NCBI GenBank assembly: GCA_029339505.1
Contig: JAQISU010000094.1
Coordinates: 5,621,001 to 5,685,000, forward strand
Reading direction: 5' to 3'
Source: Unio delphinus
Lineage: Eukaryota > Mollusca > Bivalvia > Unionida > Unionidae
Length of the DNA: 64,000 nt
Positions 27,043 to 40,324 of the stretch are shown one piece after another; within the stretch, counting starts at the first letter, position 1, and every line of letters begins with the position of its first letter. A program made the translations under genes and the position numbers. The notes below the pieces were generated by a model, which had not been told where the DNA came from, did not search any database, and saw only the letters and a program-made list of their open reading frames with translations.

Positions 27043-27560
27043 ATCTTCACACACGTATCTCCCAATCTTACGCTGAATGTTGTACAACCCAACAAAGGAA
27101 GATACAGAGAAGACGTCGCTGTAGTCACTTGCAATTTGCAGCAGTTTCTCATGCAGAACTTCAGAACTAATTCCTATGGCCACACTAGTTACACCAGCAT
27201 ATTCCAATAACTGTACCTGTATTTTCATTCCCCTTTTATCCGAGGAGATACAGTCAATGAAAATGATAACACGTTTCTTAACATCAATCATGTTGTCTGG
27301 GAACACCGCCTCTCGTAAAGACCGTGGGACAGAAATAGTGTTTGTACTCCCGGGGTTGTACTGAATCAAATAAGGTAAGGTTTCGTTTTCTAAATATGTA
27401 TGAGGTTGAATTCTACTCAGGGCATGAAACGAAAAGGTTATCAAACTAACTCTCACAAACGTCGGACTTATGTAAACCGATTTCACAAATTACTTAATGA
27501 GTCGACAAGGAAAACTATATCTGCTGGACCAATCTTGCACATATCTCTGATGAGAAAAGA
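27043..27560 (-). pseudogene. Decayed copy of the intact-MIDAS VWA exon
   Basis: Matches the VWA exon 3272-3826 over most of its length, for example KKRVIIF, VAIGI and a shared C-terminus ending in VCED. The N-terminal part is deleted or frameshifted near 27.49 kb, the MIDAS start is gone, the DG of the later metal loop is changed, and the donor GT after the final codon is lost. Confidence 0.82.
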
Positions 27561-27714
27561 AATGAAATATTTTAGATATATCCCCCTGATCATGTCATGG
27601 ACTTAAAGATTTGCCGGTTTCTTCACATTTGTTATTGCCCATAATTCAGAAATATTCTAGCTTACTTATGTGCTCGAAGCAGTACAGAAGCCGGTTAGTG
27701 CCACGTTGAAATCA

Positions 27715-28300
27715 ATTTTTTTATCTCGTAATTACCAGATACTATCTCGTAATTACGACTTACTATCTCGTAATTACGAGTTAGCTATCTCGTAATTACG
27801 ACATACTATCTCGTAATTACGACATACTACCTCGTAATTACGACTTACTATCTCGTAATTACGAGTTAGCTATCTCGTAATTACGACATACTATCTCGTA
27901 ATTACGACTTACTATCTCGTAATTACGAGTTAGCTATCTCGTAATTACGACATACTATCTCGTAATTACGACTTACTTTCTCGTAATTACGAGTTAGCTA
28001 TCTCGTAATTACGACATACTATCTCGTAATTACGAGTTAGCTATCTCGTAATTACGAGTTAGCTATCTCGTAATTACGACTTACTTTCTCTTAATTACGA
28101 CATACTATCTCGTAATTACGAGTTAGCTATCTCGTAATTACGACTTACTATCTCGTAATTACGACATACTATCTCGTAATTACGACTTACTTTCTCGTAA
28201 TTACGAGTTAGCTATCTCGTAATTACGACATACTATCTCGTAATTACGACTTACTATCTCGTAATTATGAGTTAGCTATCTCGTAATTACGACTTACAGT
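27715..28300. repeat. Palindromic satellite array, left transposon end
   Basis: About 27 units of 20-22 bp, each with the self-complementary core CTCGTAATTACGAG or a variant ending CGAC. They are joined by short AT-rich linkers (TTAGCTAT, ATACTAT, TTACTAT). Only few linker types occur, and they alternate irregularly. Confidence 0.95.
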
Positions 28301-28334
28301 GTCTTTGAATTGTGGAACCTTTTTGTCGTTTTAA

Positions 28335-29987
28335 ATGGATCGTTCAAGGTTATGCAGCTTTTATTTTCACTTGGGATTGAGTTACTCAGAAATTCTTAGT
28401 TTTCTAGCCCAGATACATGGAGTATGCATTAGCATGAGAACTCTGAAACGAATACTGCGTACTCTGTGTCTGTTTAGAAGATTTCATTCTGATGTATTAG
28501 AGGCAGCCCAGTTTATTGAAGAGAATGTTAGTAATTCCGGTAATCAACAAGGCTATCGTTGGATGCATTTACGATGTCTTCAACATGGAATGATAGTATC
28601 AAGGGATACCGTGGGGACTTATGCAGTTACTCGACCCTGCTGGTATACAATGGCGACTAAGGAGACGTCTTAGGAGACGACAATACTTTGGACAAGGACC
28701 GGATTACATTTGGCATGTCGATTCTTACGATAAACTCAAACAATATGGGCTCTGTATAAACGGATGCATTGATGGTTTTTCAAGGCAGGTTATTTGGCTT
28801 AATGTTTACATAACAAGCAGTAACCCAAAAGTAATCGCTGGTTATTATGTGGAAGCAGTGCAGATGTGTCACGGATGTCCGGCCTTAATGAGAGGTGATC
28901 GTGGCACAGAAAACGGTTATGTTGCTCAGATGCAAGATTTTATGACGGGAAAGGAAAGTTTCATTTATAGAAGAAGCACAGACAATCAGCGAAATATAAA
29001 TGTTTTGGAATTTTCTGCGGTGGCAATGTTGACAGTTCTGGATTGACACCTTGGGAATGTTGAAGGAAATCGGCCAGTTCACAGGGGATTTCAAAGATAT
29101 CAGCTTGATTCAGTTTTGTTTTATGGGCCTGCTTCAGGTACATATAAAAATAAACTTGTTTAGCCTTAATATTCCTCTAAAACATAATTGGAATCTGTCA
29201 TAAAATAATTCGTGTGTAGCGGTATACCGTAATATTTATAATTAGTTTATAATTTGTGTTATCATTATTCTCACACCTACATTCTTTTGACGCTTTTCGA
29301 AAATGCATTTGTTCTCTTTTTTGAAACAGCAGAAAGTGTGCAAACTACAAGTTGAATCCATTTGATCCCATCCTTTAGGAAAAAAAGTTGTTTTAAAAAA
29401 ACAACTGCAGTTTTGTCCATTGGATGTAATCTTAAAGAAAATGATATAAAACTTCATTCTTTTTGTCTCGTTAAAATTGATTTTAAAAGAAAAGGACGTA
29501 AAATAACGTTCTTCATGTATCTTGGCTTCCAGTGGAGGTCTGGAGGATTAGAAACGTCAGATTACAATTTGAAGATCTAGGAGTGTATCATGTTGACAAA
29601 CGGATGAACGGATTAAAGAGGGAGATGGACTTGTCCCTTTTATATTCTTTCTTTTATGTGTGACAATAAATGGTGAAGGTTTTATGAATGCACCTATTGG
29701 CAGTTGTGAAGAATTCGATTCATAATTATAGGAATGGGTATTGCCAATTTGAAATACATTAATTACATTAAAAATTAATCTAAGCAAATAAATACAATGA
29801 ATAATTAAAGATTAAATATGCATGATATCTTAGAAATGTAAGCATTTCAGTTTTGGTGTAGAAAGTTATGTAAGACTTAAAATCTGTTTGAATAGGTTCT
29901 ACTGTTTTCCTTCCGATATAGTCCTGATACAAGTGATCAAATCAATCTGAACGTTGAAAAGGTTGTCGACGAATCATTCTGGCAACC

Positions 29988-30066
<79 letters not shown>

Positions 30067-30547
30067 TCTTTATTTAATTAATGTTCAGACAAGCGGGAAC
30101 GTTTAAAATAAAAATCAAGTCAGTCAGAGAAACTATGATGTTTGAAATAGTCTCTTTTTTGCAATGGGGATGGGTATTTTCCACTAAAGAAATGCCAATT
30201 AACAACCGATTTATATGCAGAATGACATCGATAATATGGTCCAGGTTTGGAATGTGCATCGTATAAGACCGACCAAAAACCAAAATTTTCCAAATGGCCG
30301 ACCTGTTGTGATGTACAAATTACCAATGATTTATGGAACCCGAAGCTACCGCCAGCCAGTGGACGAAGACAAAATAGAAATCTGTCGAGATGAATGTGTA
30401 TTTCGAGATGAATATCCATGTGACAGAGATGTATGTAATATCTGTACTCTCTACATGGAAGAAAAGGGATGGACATCGCCTACAAATATCGACGATGCTT
30501 TGCAATTATATTGTGATGTACGAAACATGTTACTTGTGGATTTGTGA
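28335..30547 (+). pseudogene. IS3EU-like transposase with rve/DDE core, disrupted
   Basis: The first frame (28335-28673) holds a helix-turn-helix region (SYSEILSFL ... RTLKRIL) and an IS3-like linker (GYRWMHLRC). A one-base shift near 28.62 kb moves to the next frame, with the catalytic core: WHVDSYDKLKQYG (first Asp) and GDRGTENG (second Asp). The frame then breaks near 29.0 kb; a further block to about 29.14 kb ends at a possible donor. The C-terminal part at 30215-30547 (WNVHRIRPT ... GTRSYRQPVD) is intact and could be a separate exon. A (GA)n tract at 29992-30062 lies in between. The enzyme would cut and paste the surrounding element but is probably inactive in this copy. Confidence 0.8.
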
Positions 30548-31745
30548 CGATAACGGCTTTACTACTACGGTGATTCTTTGATGAGAAATATTATTTTCCT
30601 TCAACTCAATAACACCTAATGATCTTCAAACGAGACTTCGCTATATCTTTACTTATCCAAGTGTACTTTGCTCATATACTTCTTTATTCTAATTAAAAAA
30701 AATGTTTAAGTTTTCCATTTCTTGTTACCGTTTTATACAAACAGAGAGAAAAATAACAAAGTGTGTTTAGGACGACAGCTACAAACTTTTTAATAGAACG
30801 TGAAGTTTGGTAACGAACGTGGTAAATGACATTTGGATGCTTTCGCAGCCAAAAAGTTTGGAATTTTCATAATATAATATGACACAAAATTCGACTGAGT
30901 TGTTGACCCTCTGACTTTAAAAGTTTGCAATTGCAAATATAAATTTCGTTCTCACTCTTTAAGTTAAAAAGAACAGTATTCAACTGAAACATATTGTTAC
31001 ATTCACAGGGGCATCACTTGACCGAGCGGTTTCAAACCCTGGCGCAAATCCCGCTGGAAGTCATATGTTTTCCACACATTTCCAAAGACTTCCATAGAAA
31101 CTGAGGTGTAAATTGGAAGGTCAGACGTGTCTGTCTTTATATACTAAATTTTACTCTAATCTATTCGAGACCACAGATAAAACAACTTACCAAAAGTCCA
31201 TCAACCGCACATTCGCATGGTTTTTCCTCACCATCATCAGATTTCAGTACCGCCAGCCTTTTATGCCATAGAAAATACACTAGTATCCCTTTTCTCACTG
31301 GGAACTATTTAACTTCGGCACCCTAGGCCAGTCAATATACGCTTTTACTGGCGTATTACGCTAATATAACTGCGCATTTTGTCCACTATGGACACATACA
31401 CGGTATCTACCAAGTCCCTACTTATTGATTCAATTGTGTAATTTACCGGTTTCCTACCGTAAATACTGCCACCTCGGTCACAACACTATTATACACCACT
31501 AGATTTTAATATGGACTATGTTGCACGGACTGTCGTTCGGTCTAAATTCACTACTAGTGAACCATGGCATCGTTCAAACTCATTAACACTCGACTCCGTG
31601 ACGTTTGCTTCTAGTAATTGGCTAATTATTTCGGGCTAGGAATATTTCCATGGCGCAGAATCCCAATAATTACACAAATCTAAGAATTGCTTAAAATGGG
31701 GGGCTATCAAATGGGCATCCTCCAAATTTATTACAATACTATTGG

Positions 31746-31810
<65 letters not shown>

Positions 31811-34800
31811 CATTATATATATGTATCAACCTAAATACGATTTATTTTTAATCTTCTTTTCAACAAATGAAGTGTTAAACTAGTGTTCTGTTTGACATAA
31901 AAATAAATAAAAAAATAAAATATAAAGGTTGACAAAGATGGGCCAATAAAACTTGATCTGCCCCTTTATATCCTTTATTCAGGGCTTGACCTTCGACCTA
32001 GCTTTCATCAAATCAATGGGCTGCTGACTCTATCCATGGTTAAAGGAAGTTTAAGGTTTAAACAAAACACAACAACACAAAACAACAGTAAATTCAAGTA
32101 TTGTTGTGGATACACAATTTCAATGGATGGACAGACAGACATGATAATCTACATAATCTCTTCACACTTTTTAGAAAAGTGGAATTTATGCGTCTTTAAC
32201 GAACAATCGAGAGATCTGTGTGCATGTATTCTCATCATTCTTTTGCACTGCGTTTGATATTACAGCTTTAAGCAATTTTCACATTGTTTAAAACTATCAC
32301 TTTGTGCATTAGTTTGTCCCGGATTTTGTCAAGTTGGTACAAGCAAATGGTTAAAAGTGGCCATACCATGAATTCTGATTCTCATTTTCCTGTTAACCTG
32401 ACAAAGTAGAACACTTCAATCCTCAAGCCTTGTCAGCAGTAGTTTAAAGCCATTGTATTTAAACGTGTGTTACTTTGAAGTGTCGAATGTCGAATTGTAT
32501 TGAACCTTAAACTTGAATACAATGAGCATTAAAATGTTATCGCATTTAAGCCAGAAAAGTCACTGTGAAGGGTCACTTCGACCTTTCTGCTTTTCTCCCG
32601 TCCCTGTGAAGCAAGGATAATGTTCTATCGTACTAAGTCAGAATTTACGCAGTGTGTGGATAGCTAGTATGCTTCTGAGTAACAAAGTGATGGAATTGTA
32701 CAGGTAGTTTTGTTTTTCTAAGGAACAGTTTCTGGGAGAGATACAGGACTGTACAAAGACGGAAGTCCGAAAAGAAAAAGGACGAGGTCATAATAAAGGA
32801 CTAGTAAGTCCAGTAAGGGATGAAGTGTAGGGAATAGGAAGTCCACGAAAATGGAAGATGTTGATACACGCACGGTCATGAGAGGAAGGTTATGAAAATT
32901 GATCGTGAACATTGAGCTGTTTTCACCACTCGTTATTTTTATGGAATAAATCCGAATAGAACACTGCTATTAATTATGTTGACATAACTTAGATTGAATT
33001 GGAATTGCCACATTTAATTTGTTTTGATTAAATTTGTTATTTTTCTTTTCTAAGGGAGCTCGGATTACTTTATTTCCTCCCAGTATTCTTGATCAGTTCT
33101 TGCCAGCCAAATCCAATTAACCACCTCTCGTACTAAGAGGGCGATGTTACAGTTTACAATCACCATCAAAGCACACTTTGAACAAAATAACATGTACCGA
33201 AGATATGTCCATGTTTAATAATTAAAACAAAATGACAATATGATTTTAAATATCTTTTATTCCCTTATTCGTCCTCTGAAAGAAATATTCCCAGTGCATC
33301 ATCATTGCAACAACTATTACAACTACATGTTATCAAAACTTGAAAACTTTTAACCAAAATCTCATGTTCTAGATCACTGACATAATCCATGATTATTATA
33401 TAATTATTTCTTAAACTAGTTCTCAACAGTACATGTGTAAATGATACAAATGCACTGCCAATGTATTTCTTTATGTTCTGGCACATACATGTCATAATGT
33501 CCACTACATGTGTTGTGTATCCAAGAGGCTTGAAGGATATAAAGAGTAGAGATAAAAATAAATATTAAATAAAATGAAACATTAGCTCTCTCTTGAGCTT
33601 ACTGTCACCCCAATACTTTGTTGACACTGATGATTTCAAACCAGAATTGGCAAAATAATCACTTGAAATGAGAAACTGACAGTAGTCAATACCAACAACT
33701 AAAATACATATCTGTCTTTATATTTCTAGCAGTGAAAACTGTAACAGTATGTCGCATGCTGAATGGTAATAATAATTAACATTAATTCAATGCTGATCTG
33801 CTGATAATTAATGAAATTGTTGATAACATTAAAGTATAGGTCAATTTCAAAACACTATAAGAATAATCATCTCTGGAATCCAGGCAAACTAGAGTCCTTC
33901 CAGGTGTCCCCTACTTAATCCAATTTATGTTTTAAATTTTGGTCAAGTATTTTCTTTTCCTAACCTGACAATATCCTAAAGGTGAAGTTGGAAGTCATTA
34001 TGAATAATCACAGATAGCAATCTAAAAGGAAGGAGAATTTTCAATGCTGATGAACCAACACGATATCAGTTTTCAACAGTACCTGTATCATTGCAATGGA
34101 TCAACCTGAGTTTGATCATCAATTGCCTCTACCAAGGTTTAATAATCTCCACTATAAATGTTAATTATCTGGTGGAAAATTAATTCAAACTAGAGTAATC
34201 ATGATTATAAAATATTGGCTACTTTTCTGTTGATTTTCTGTTTAATATTGTTCTGATATGCCCATAAACCATAGATCTACATACATAACTACTGGGCATA
34301 CAAGCCACAAGAACCAAAAAAAAGAAAGAAATCAAAATAACAATTGTGTATATGAAAATACAGGTACTATAATGAGTAGATAACAACCTGAGAGTAATTC
34401 CATTTTGCTTTTGTTTGCCTGTTTTATTTTTCAATTACTGTTTACTACCCACCCATAGAGTCCAGACTTTACTGGGTGAAAGTCAGGTGGTCTGGGTTAC
34501 TGCTAAAAGTACAAACATTATTCCTGTATCTGCAATCACCTTGAAAAGAAAACTACTGTTGAGACCTTACTTAGACAGCATGCTAAATGCAAGCAGTCTT
34601 GTCATCTAATTGATATATTCATAAGCAATACACAGTTAACCTGTTGGGCCTAACCCATCATAATACATAAATTTTAATCAGGCAAATAGATAGTTTACCA
34701 ATGAATAAACATATTTATCACTAATTTCAAGTGCATGATCAGAAAGGGCCCTCTATGCAGGCTAAGATGTACATAGCATAGAAAAAGCTCATGTATTCAT

Positions 34801-34937
34801 AACCAAGATATACATATTTAACACATCACTAAAGCATAACATGAAGGTCAGAGTGATCTTTGATGATAAAGGTGAACGTCTAACAGAGAAGCATGCAATT
34901 ATAATGTTTCATGATCTTGTCATAAACAGCATCCAAT
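30548..34937. other. Transposon interior without recognisable genes
   Basis: Contains (CT)n at 31748-31807 and AT-rich sequence. Short open frames have no domains or conserved motifs that I can see. A SINE-like segment may lie near 31.0-31.2 kb but was not confirmed. Confidence 0.5.
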
Positions 34938-35083
34938 AAATGAACTTGAAGCACCAAATTTCACAAAATGAACTAGAAACACAAAATGAACTAGAACCAC
35001 AAAATGAACTAGAAACACAAAATGAACTACAACCACAAAATGAACTAGAAACACAACATGAACTTGAAACACAAAATTTCAAA
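34938..35083. repeat. 18-bp minisatellite
   Basis: About eight copies of a unit like ATGAACTAGAAACACAAA, alternating AGAAAC and AGAACC variants. Confidence 0.9.
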
Positions 35084-35933
35084 ACAGCCACTAAAGCATG
35101 AAATATTTGTTACAGAAGACCTCTGTTTGCAACAAGTATGTATTATTTATTTAACAAGATGCATCCAGTCAACAACTGTATTGAGTTTGGATAGAACACT
35201 ATGTATGTCGCATGAAGAAAGAAAAAATCCAATCCAATAATGAGTTCAACATAAAAACTTCAATTTTAAACCAGTTAAATGGGAAAACTGAACCAAAGTC
35301 TGTGGAAGCATTCAATATGGATTGCAGTGACCTATCTTATGTTATGAGGGTATAATTCTCATCAAGATGCATCATCTCAAAATGTTTCAATTTTAAAGGT
35401 GTGACATTATAAATACAGAAGATAAAAAGCTATGTGATCACAAGTTGACTTTAAATGCAACTTAAAAACTATGCAACTAACATGCGTAATAAAGGACACA
35501 TTGGCCTTCATAAGTAGTTTGGGTTTGGTATTATCAGAAATGCATACTATCATATTGTCGGATGATTCTTACATTAGCTGAACTTTAGAAACAAACTTCC
35601 AACAATACCTTTGACCAAAATCTGTGAAATGTTACATGTGCAACAAAGTGTCCTAATTTTGAAAGGTAGATGTAGTGCTTGTCAAGATGGATTCACTCTT
35701 ACACTCTTCAAGTTACATGACTCCATAAACAATATGGAAAAATGTTGAACTGAATGCAAAATCTTTACAAACATGTCCATCTATTATTATACATGTGTGT
35801 AGAAAGTAGCTTCCATTACACCACCCGATGGAGGCAAAGGCTATGAAACCCAATCGTAGTGTGATATGACTGGTCAGCATGACAAATGAAATATCCTGAT
35901 CATTGATTGTAAAACTTAAATTATATCCATGAT

Positions 35934-37169
35934 TCAGATGTTACTTTCTAGGACACTGTCAAATTCAGATCTAAATTCCATAAAAGTATCATAATAATCA
36001 CCAATTTGAAGGACACAACCGCAAGTATGCCCTATTGGCCTTCTTGATAAGCCAGTCATATTGACAAATTCTACAGCTATGTTGGGCACTGTAATAAGGT
36101 CAGAACCTGTGCAGAAGCGAAGGAAAAGACACAAAGCCTTCAAATCAAGTTCTCTGACGTATCTCTTCAGATATTTTGAAACTTCATTAGTTTGGGCATT
36201 CAGAGATTCTGGAATCTGAAGCATCTGTACAACTTTTCTGTTACTCGGAATCAGAGTCGAGTAAACATCATTAAGATTTTCAGTGCTGATGCAGAGTTCC
36301 TTCAGGATATCTCGCCAGCAGTCACATACATACATAGGCATTTGAATCATCTCCTTATGCGCTATTTCTAGAAGGACAGCCTTAAAATTTACCCCACTGA
36401 CCTTAGTCCTGCATTCATGGGCATCCAGAGCATCCAACAAGTCTTCAAGACCAACTGAAGAGAAGTCAGTGAATCCCTTCTCGAACACATCTCTATCTGG
36501 CAGTGAAAGAAACTGATAAAAATCCTCTAAAAGCTCATTATTGGTAACATCAGTATCCGGAAAGAGACAGTGCTTCATAAATGTCTTTGCAAGTTTTATT
36601 GGCCAGTATCCAACATTTTGCCATCCATATGCAAGCAAACGCCCAAAAGCCTTCCATTTTTCCATGCCGAAATCATGGCGCAGACTTGGAACCTTCACAT
36701 CTCTGCCAACGGTGCACTTACAATAAAACTCTGTCCAAAATTCAGTAAACAAATCCCTCAAAACACCCCCTGTATCTTCTGCTCTTTCTTTCTCTCCATT
36801 TGCCAAAATTCGGGTGATGATAAGATGTCTATTTAAAATACTGGGATCTTTAAAGTAATTACACAGTTCTTGAAATGCAAAGACACCTCTGTGAATGTCT
36901 ATTTGTAAGGGTTCAGCAGGAATGAGTGGAGGAATATATGGCAGAGTATCATCAATATCACGAGCAATATTTGGTGAACTGGTATTCTTAAAGAAAATCT
37001 CAGTTTCTGAATCATCTAGAAAAGAAGGTAAAGAATGGCCAAAATGATCATCTGGAATACTTGACAAGGGTTCAGTCTCATTCTTTTCTTGCATTCTGAG
37101 TCCTTGTGTTTTGTCAAACTCTGTGTGTGGTATATCTACAGGTTCAGCCAGAGTTGGTATTCGCTTCAT
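35934..37169 (-). CDS. HECT-domain E3 ubiquitin ligase-like protein of the transposon
   Basis: An open frame of 411 codons covering a HECT domain similar to G2E3-like proteins that recur in animal genomes. The N-lobe shows EDTGGVLRDLFTEFW (residues ~125-140). The C-lobe shows FLRFCTGSD and, near the end, RRPIGHTCGC, where the Cys after HT is in the catalytic thioester position. HECT enzymes take ubiquitin from an E2 on that Cys and pass it to substrates. The gene continues upstream into a disrupted region (37170-37810), so this is the 3' portion of a longer gene. It lies between the same inverted ends as the transposase and is probably cargo or a second transposon protein. Confidence 0.85.
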   Translation of the reverse strand: MKRIPTLAEPVDIPHTEFDKTQGLRMQEKNETEPLSSIPDDHFGHSLPSFLDDSETEIFFKNTSSPNIARDIDDTLPYIPPLIPAEPLQIDIHRGVFAFQELCNYFKDPSILNRHLIITRILANGEKERAEDTGGVLRDLFTEFWTEFYCKCTVGRDVKVPSLRHDFGMEKWKAFGRLLAYGWQNVGYWPIKLAKTFMKHCLFPDTDVTNNELLEDFYQFLSLPDRDVFEKGFTDFSSVGLEDLLDALDAHECRTKVSGVNFKAVLLEIAHKEMIQMPMYVCDCWRDILKELCISTENLNDVYSTLIPSNRKVVQMLQIPESLNAQTNEVSKYLKRYVRELDLKALCLFLRFCTGSDLITVPNIAVEFVNMTGLSRRPIGHTCGCVLQIGDYYDTFMEFRSEFDSVLESNI

Positions 37170-37810
37170 CTCTTTGATGCTTGTATATTGTGGTGGAGGA
37201 TTCTTTTGCTTTGATGCAAGATAAAACCTAATAAAACCTCATCCCTGTCCTGTCATACATCTCGCCGATAGTTTCTTTGCACTCTGTCTTTTCCTCAGAA
37301 AAATCTCTAATTTCAAAATCAAAGTCCTCTATCGATCCATTTAGGGAAGTTCCATTAGGGAAAAATAAGGACTTTGCCACTTCTTCAACTTCTTTAATAG
37401 TGGACTCTTTACATATGTCTACTCTACGGGTGCTTCCCCCACGTTTCTTTCATACCTGTCGGTACATCTGGTTACTGGTATCAAAATGCAACCATCCTAT
37501 TTCTATCTTCCTGCTTCCTTTCTTTGCATTTTTATTACCAGCTAAAATACCTCTCCTGACTTTAGTGATTAATGAGCTTTCCCCATGTGAATCTGACCCT
37601 TCTGAAATATGTGTTGCTCTCATGAATAGCAGTTTTTTCCTCAAGGACTTCAGTATTTGGTTTTTTCTTGTTTCTTTAGCAACCAAGTCTCCTTTGGATG
37701 CTGTCATAGATTTGCAAAATTCTTTAACAGCAACCCTGTCACCTATATGGGGCAGATATTTGGTCAGTGTCGTGTCATCTGCAACCTCAATCACCTATCT
37801 GTCAAGCTGA
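37170..37810 (-). pseudogene. 5' part of the HECT gene, with a nonsense codon and a frameshift
   Basis: From an apparent acceptor at about 37.80 kb the frame runs through LTKYLPHIGDRVAVKEF and RKIEIGWLHFD. It then hits TGA near 37.45 kb where related proteins have Arg, a likely CpG-type C-to-T change. The frame continues (GGSTRRV) to about 37.23 kb, where a 10-bp direct duplication (AGGTTTTATT/C) shifts it before rejoining the HECT frame at about 37.2 kb. This copy therefore cannot make the full-length protein without bypassing both defects. Confidence 0.75.
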
Positions 37811-37869
37811 AAGACAAAAGCTCTGTAAGTGAAGTTATAACTCTATGGTTTTGAGAAAGAAGCAACAAA

Positions 37870-38460
37870 TAAAAATCAAGAAAAAAATTATTTCTCTAAG
37901 TTACCAACAGATAAATCTATTTCTCTAAGTTACAAGGTGTAAATTCAAGAGGAACTGACAGTATTGTGAATTAAATATCAAATAATTCTAAAAGTTCTAA
38001 CACAAGTCCAAAAGTATATAGTGTTCCGAATGAAATGCAATACTGAATATGCTGAAGTACCAGAAGTCCTGAATAGGCTTATTAATTAAGTCTTAGTGAT
38101 ATAATCCAGAATGTCTTTCAATGAATTGTCATGTATATTTAATTTGTATTGTGTGCTAACATTTCTCCATGATTACATGCTATGTACATGTATATATATA
38201 TATATATATGATGTGAATCACTTTGCTTGATCTTTGGTTAATATTCCTGATGAAGTTTTGACAATGCCAAAAATTGTAATTCCTTAAAAGTTTAAAGTTT
38301 TGCAATACAGTAAAACCTGTCTTGAAAGACCACTACTATTTGAGACCACCTGTCATGAGAGACTACATTCTCAGTGCACAAATTTACTGATTATAACCTG
38401 TTAAGAGAGACCATCTGTCTTGAGAGACCATGATTTTTTGGCAAAACACCTCATCTACAT
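37870..38460. repeat. Dispersed repeats inside the transposon
   Basis: 37950-38150 resembles 15390-15600. At 38310-38440 there is a short repeat built on GAGACCA/CTGTCTTGAGAGACCA units, a kind common in marine invertebrate genomes. A small (TA)n is at 38190-38208. Confidence 0.6.
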
Positions 38461-39545
38461 ATGGATACAAATTATCAAGCTATGTTTTGGTTTTTGGATA
38501 ATCTTACCGACAAACTCCTCTGGATGGACAGACAGAACTGCAGACTGATATTCTGATGTACAGCTCGATATTCAAATGGACATGAAAATTAACATGCTCT
38601 TGCTGTCACAAGTGGGGTATAAAGACAATAAAGAAAATAATTTGCACCAACCTCACTAAATTTGCATACCCTGGTGAAAATATATGTTAACACATGTCAC
38701 CTTGCTAATACAACTGTATGTATATTTGGACATCTGCAAACATATACACAATCTGCAAAATTTTGTGCATGAGAATGGGATATATTTGTAGAAACTCTGC
38801 ATCAAATGTGTTGCTGCTCTGAATTCTTCATATTATTTTTCTTCTCCTTTATGTATGATAGGATATATAAAATGACTAAGCTTATCCTCTCCCATTTTCT
38901 TCACAGTTTCTTCACTGATGCCCCTGTTGCAAAGAAACTGCCTCAGTTCTTCATCCATAATGTCTGGAAGGAATGGCAACACATGTATATGATGACTGTA
39001 TTTTTCAAAGTAGATATTTAAAAAGAAATATGCACATTATATGATTATTGCATGAGCTATTGGGTCATCTAAGATACACAGCTTATATGCAGGGACATCA
39101 TTTCAATTTTTCAAGGGGGGGGGGGGGGAGCAAAACTTGATGGGCTTGTTAATTTTTATATATAGGCTACAGCAAATTTACAGCACATGCAAATTCGGGA
39201 GAGGGGATGACCCCCATGATATCCTGCTTATATGTGGTTTGACATTTAAGATAATGCATTTACAAAAATCTAGAGTCAATAGTTAATAGCTTTATTTTAC
39301 ATGAATACTGATAGATTCCTACTTACCGGGTATATAGTTCTTGCTAGACGCAGTAAATGCATATCTCTTCCCATGGATTGATGCTGCCTTCTATACATGT
39401 GTCAATAGTTTGAAAAAAATGGCAAACTGTCAATGGTTATACAGGTGTACTGTTTGAACTGGGATTAATATAGAAAATGTGAGTGTTCTGAAGGATTTAA
39501 TGTTACAGGTGCAAAGAAGAGGGATTTTACTTACCATCCGCATAG
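38461..39545. other. Non-coding, no recognisable feature
   Basis: AT-rich sequence with a G10-12 run near 39.11 kb. The open frame at 38.8-39.0 kb shows no domain. Confidence 0.5.
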
Positions 39546-39877
39546 GGGCTCATATCATTGTTTACAACTGACCTGTCATACATGTACTATATAATAGTTA
39601 TGTACAATTGATCTGTCTTACAGGTACTATATAATAGTTATGTACAATTGATCTGTCTTACAGGTACTATATAATAGTTATGTACAATTGATCTGTCTTA
39701 CAGGTACTATATAATAGTTATGTACATTTGATCTGTCTTACAGGTACTATATAATAGTTATTTACAATTGATCTGTCATACAGGTACTATATAATAGTTA
39801 TTTACAATTGATCTGTCATACAGGTACTATATATAGTACATGTGTGACAGGTCAATTGTAAGCAACAATATGAGCCC
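39546..39877. mobile_element. Foldback/MITE-like element containing a 40-bp minisatellite
   Basis: Imperfect inverted ends of about 45 bp (GGGCTCATAT(C/T)(A/G)TTG...) enclose six to seven copies of an exact 40-bp unit (for example from 39601, 39641, 39681, 39721, 39761), each containing CAATTGATCTGTCTTACAGG. The unit is itself related to the inner part of the ends (ACTGACCTGTCATACATG), so the array probably grew from the element's own end. Confidence 0.75.
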
Positions 39878-40059
39878 TGTGCTGTGGTGTAAGCAATGTG
39901 TCAAATCAAACTTAGCTGTAGTAACATCTTGCTAGAATTCAGTTTTAAAATTTGACATTTCCCATTTTTAATTTTTAAATGAAGATCTGATATTGTGTTA
40001 ATATCACAAGGAAAATGAAAATTACTTTCACACTACCATATATTATTGTACATAATCTA

Positions 40060-40078
40060 AAACATTTGTGTGTGTGTC

Positions 40079-40110
<32 letters not shown>

Positions 40111-40254
40111 CACACTTCAATATTATTTTAAAAGCAATTTTGGTACGGTTGTTTTTGTTATTAAAACTATATCAATTAATATGATTTAATCGATAAAGTA
40201 ATGAATCATTTATAAAATAAAATTAATTTACTTCCTATGTACATTCCCATATAT

Positions 40255-40324
<70 letters not shown>

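Noticed and set aside
27715..28300. CRISPR-like array of regular repeats
   Set aside because: The spacers are only a few recurring AT-rich linkers, the repeats are palindromic, and the array is part of a transposon end in a eukaryotic genome.
30120..30476. 118-aa minus-strand open frame
   Set aside because: Antisense to the well-matched C-terminal part of the transposase.
36541..36836. Plus-strand open frames inside the HECT gene
   Set aside because: They lie opposite a long domain-bearing frame and show no motif.
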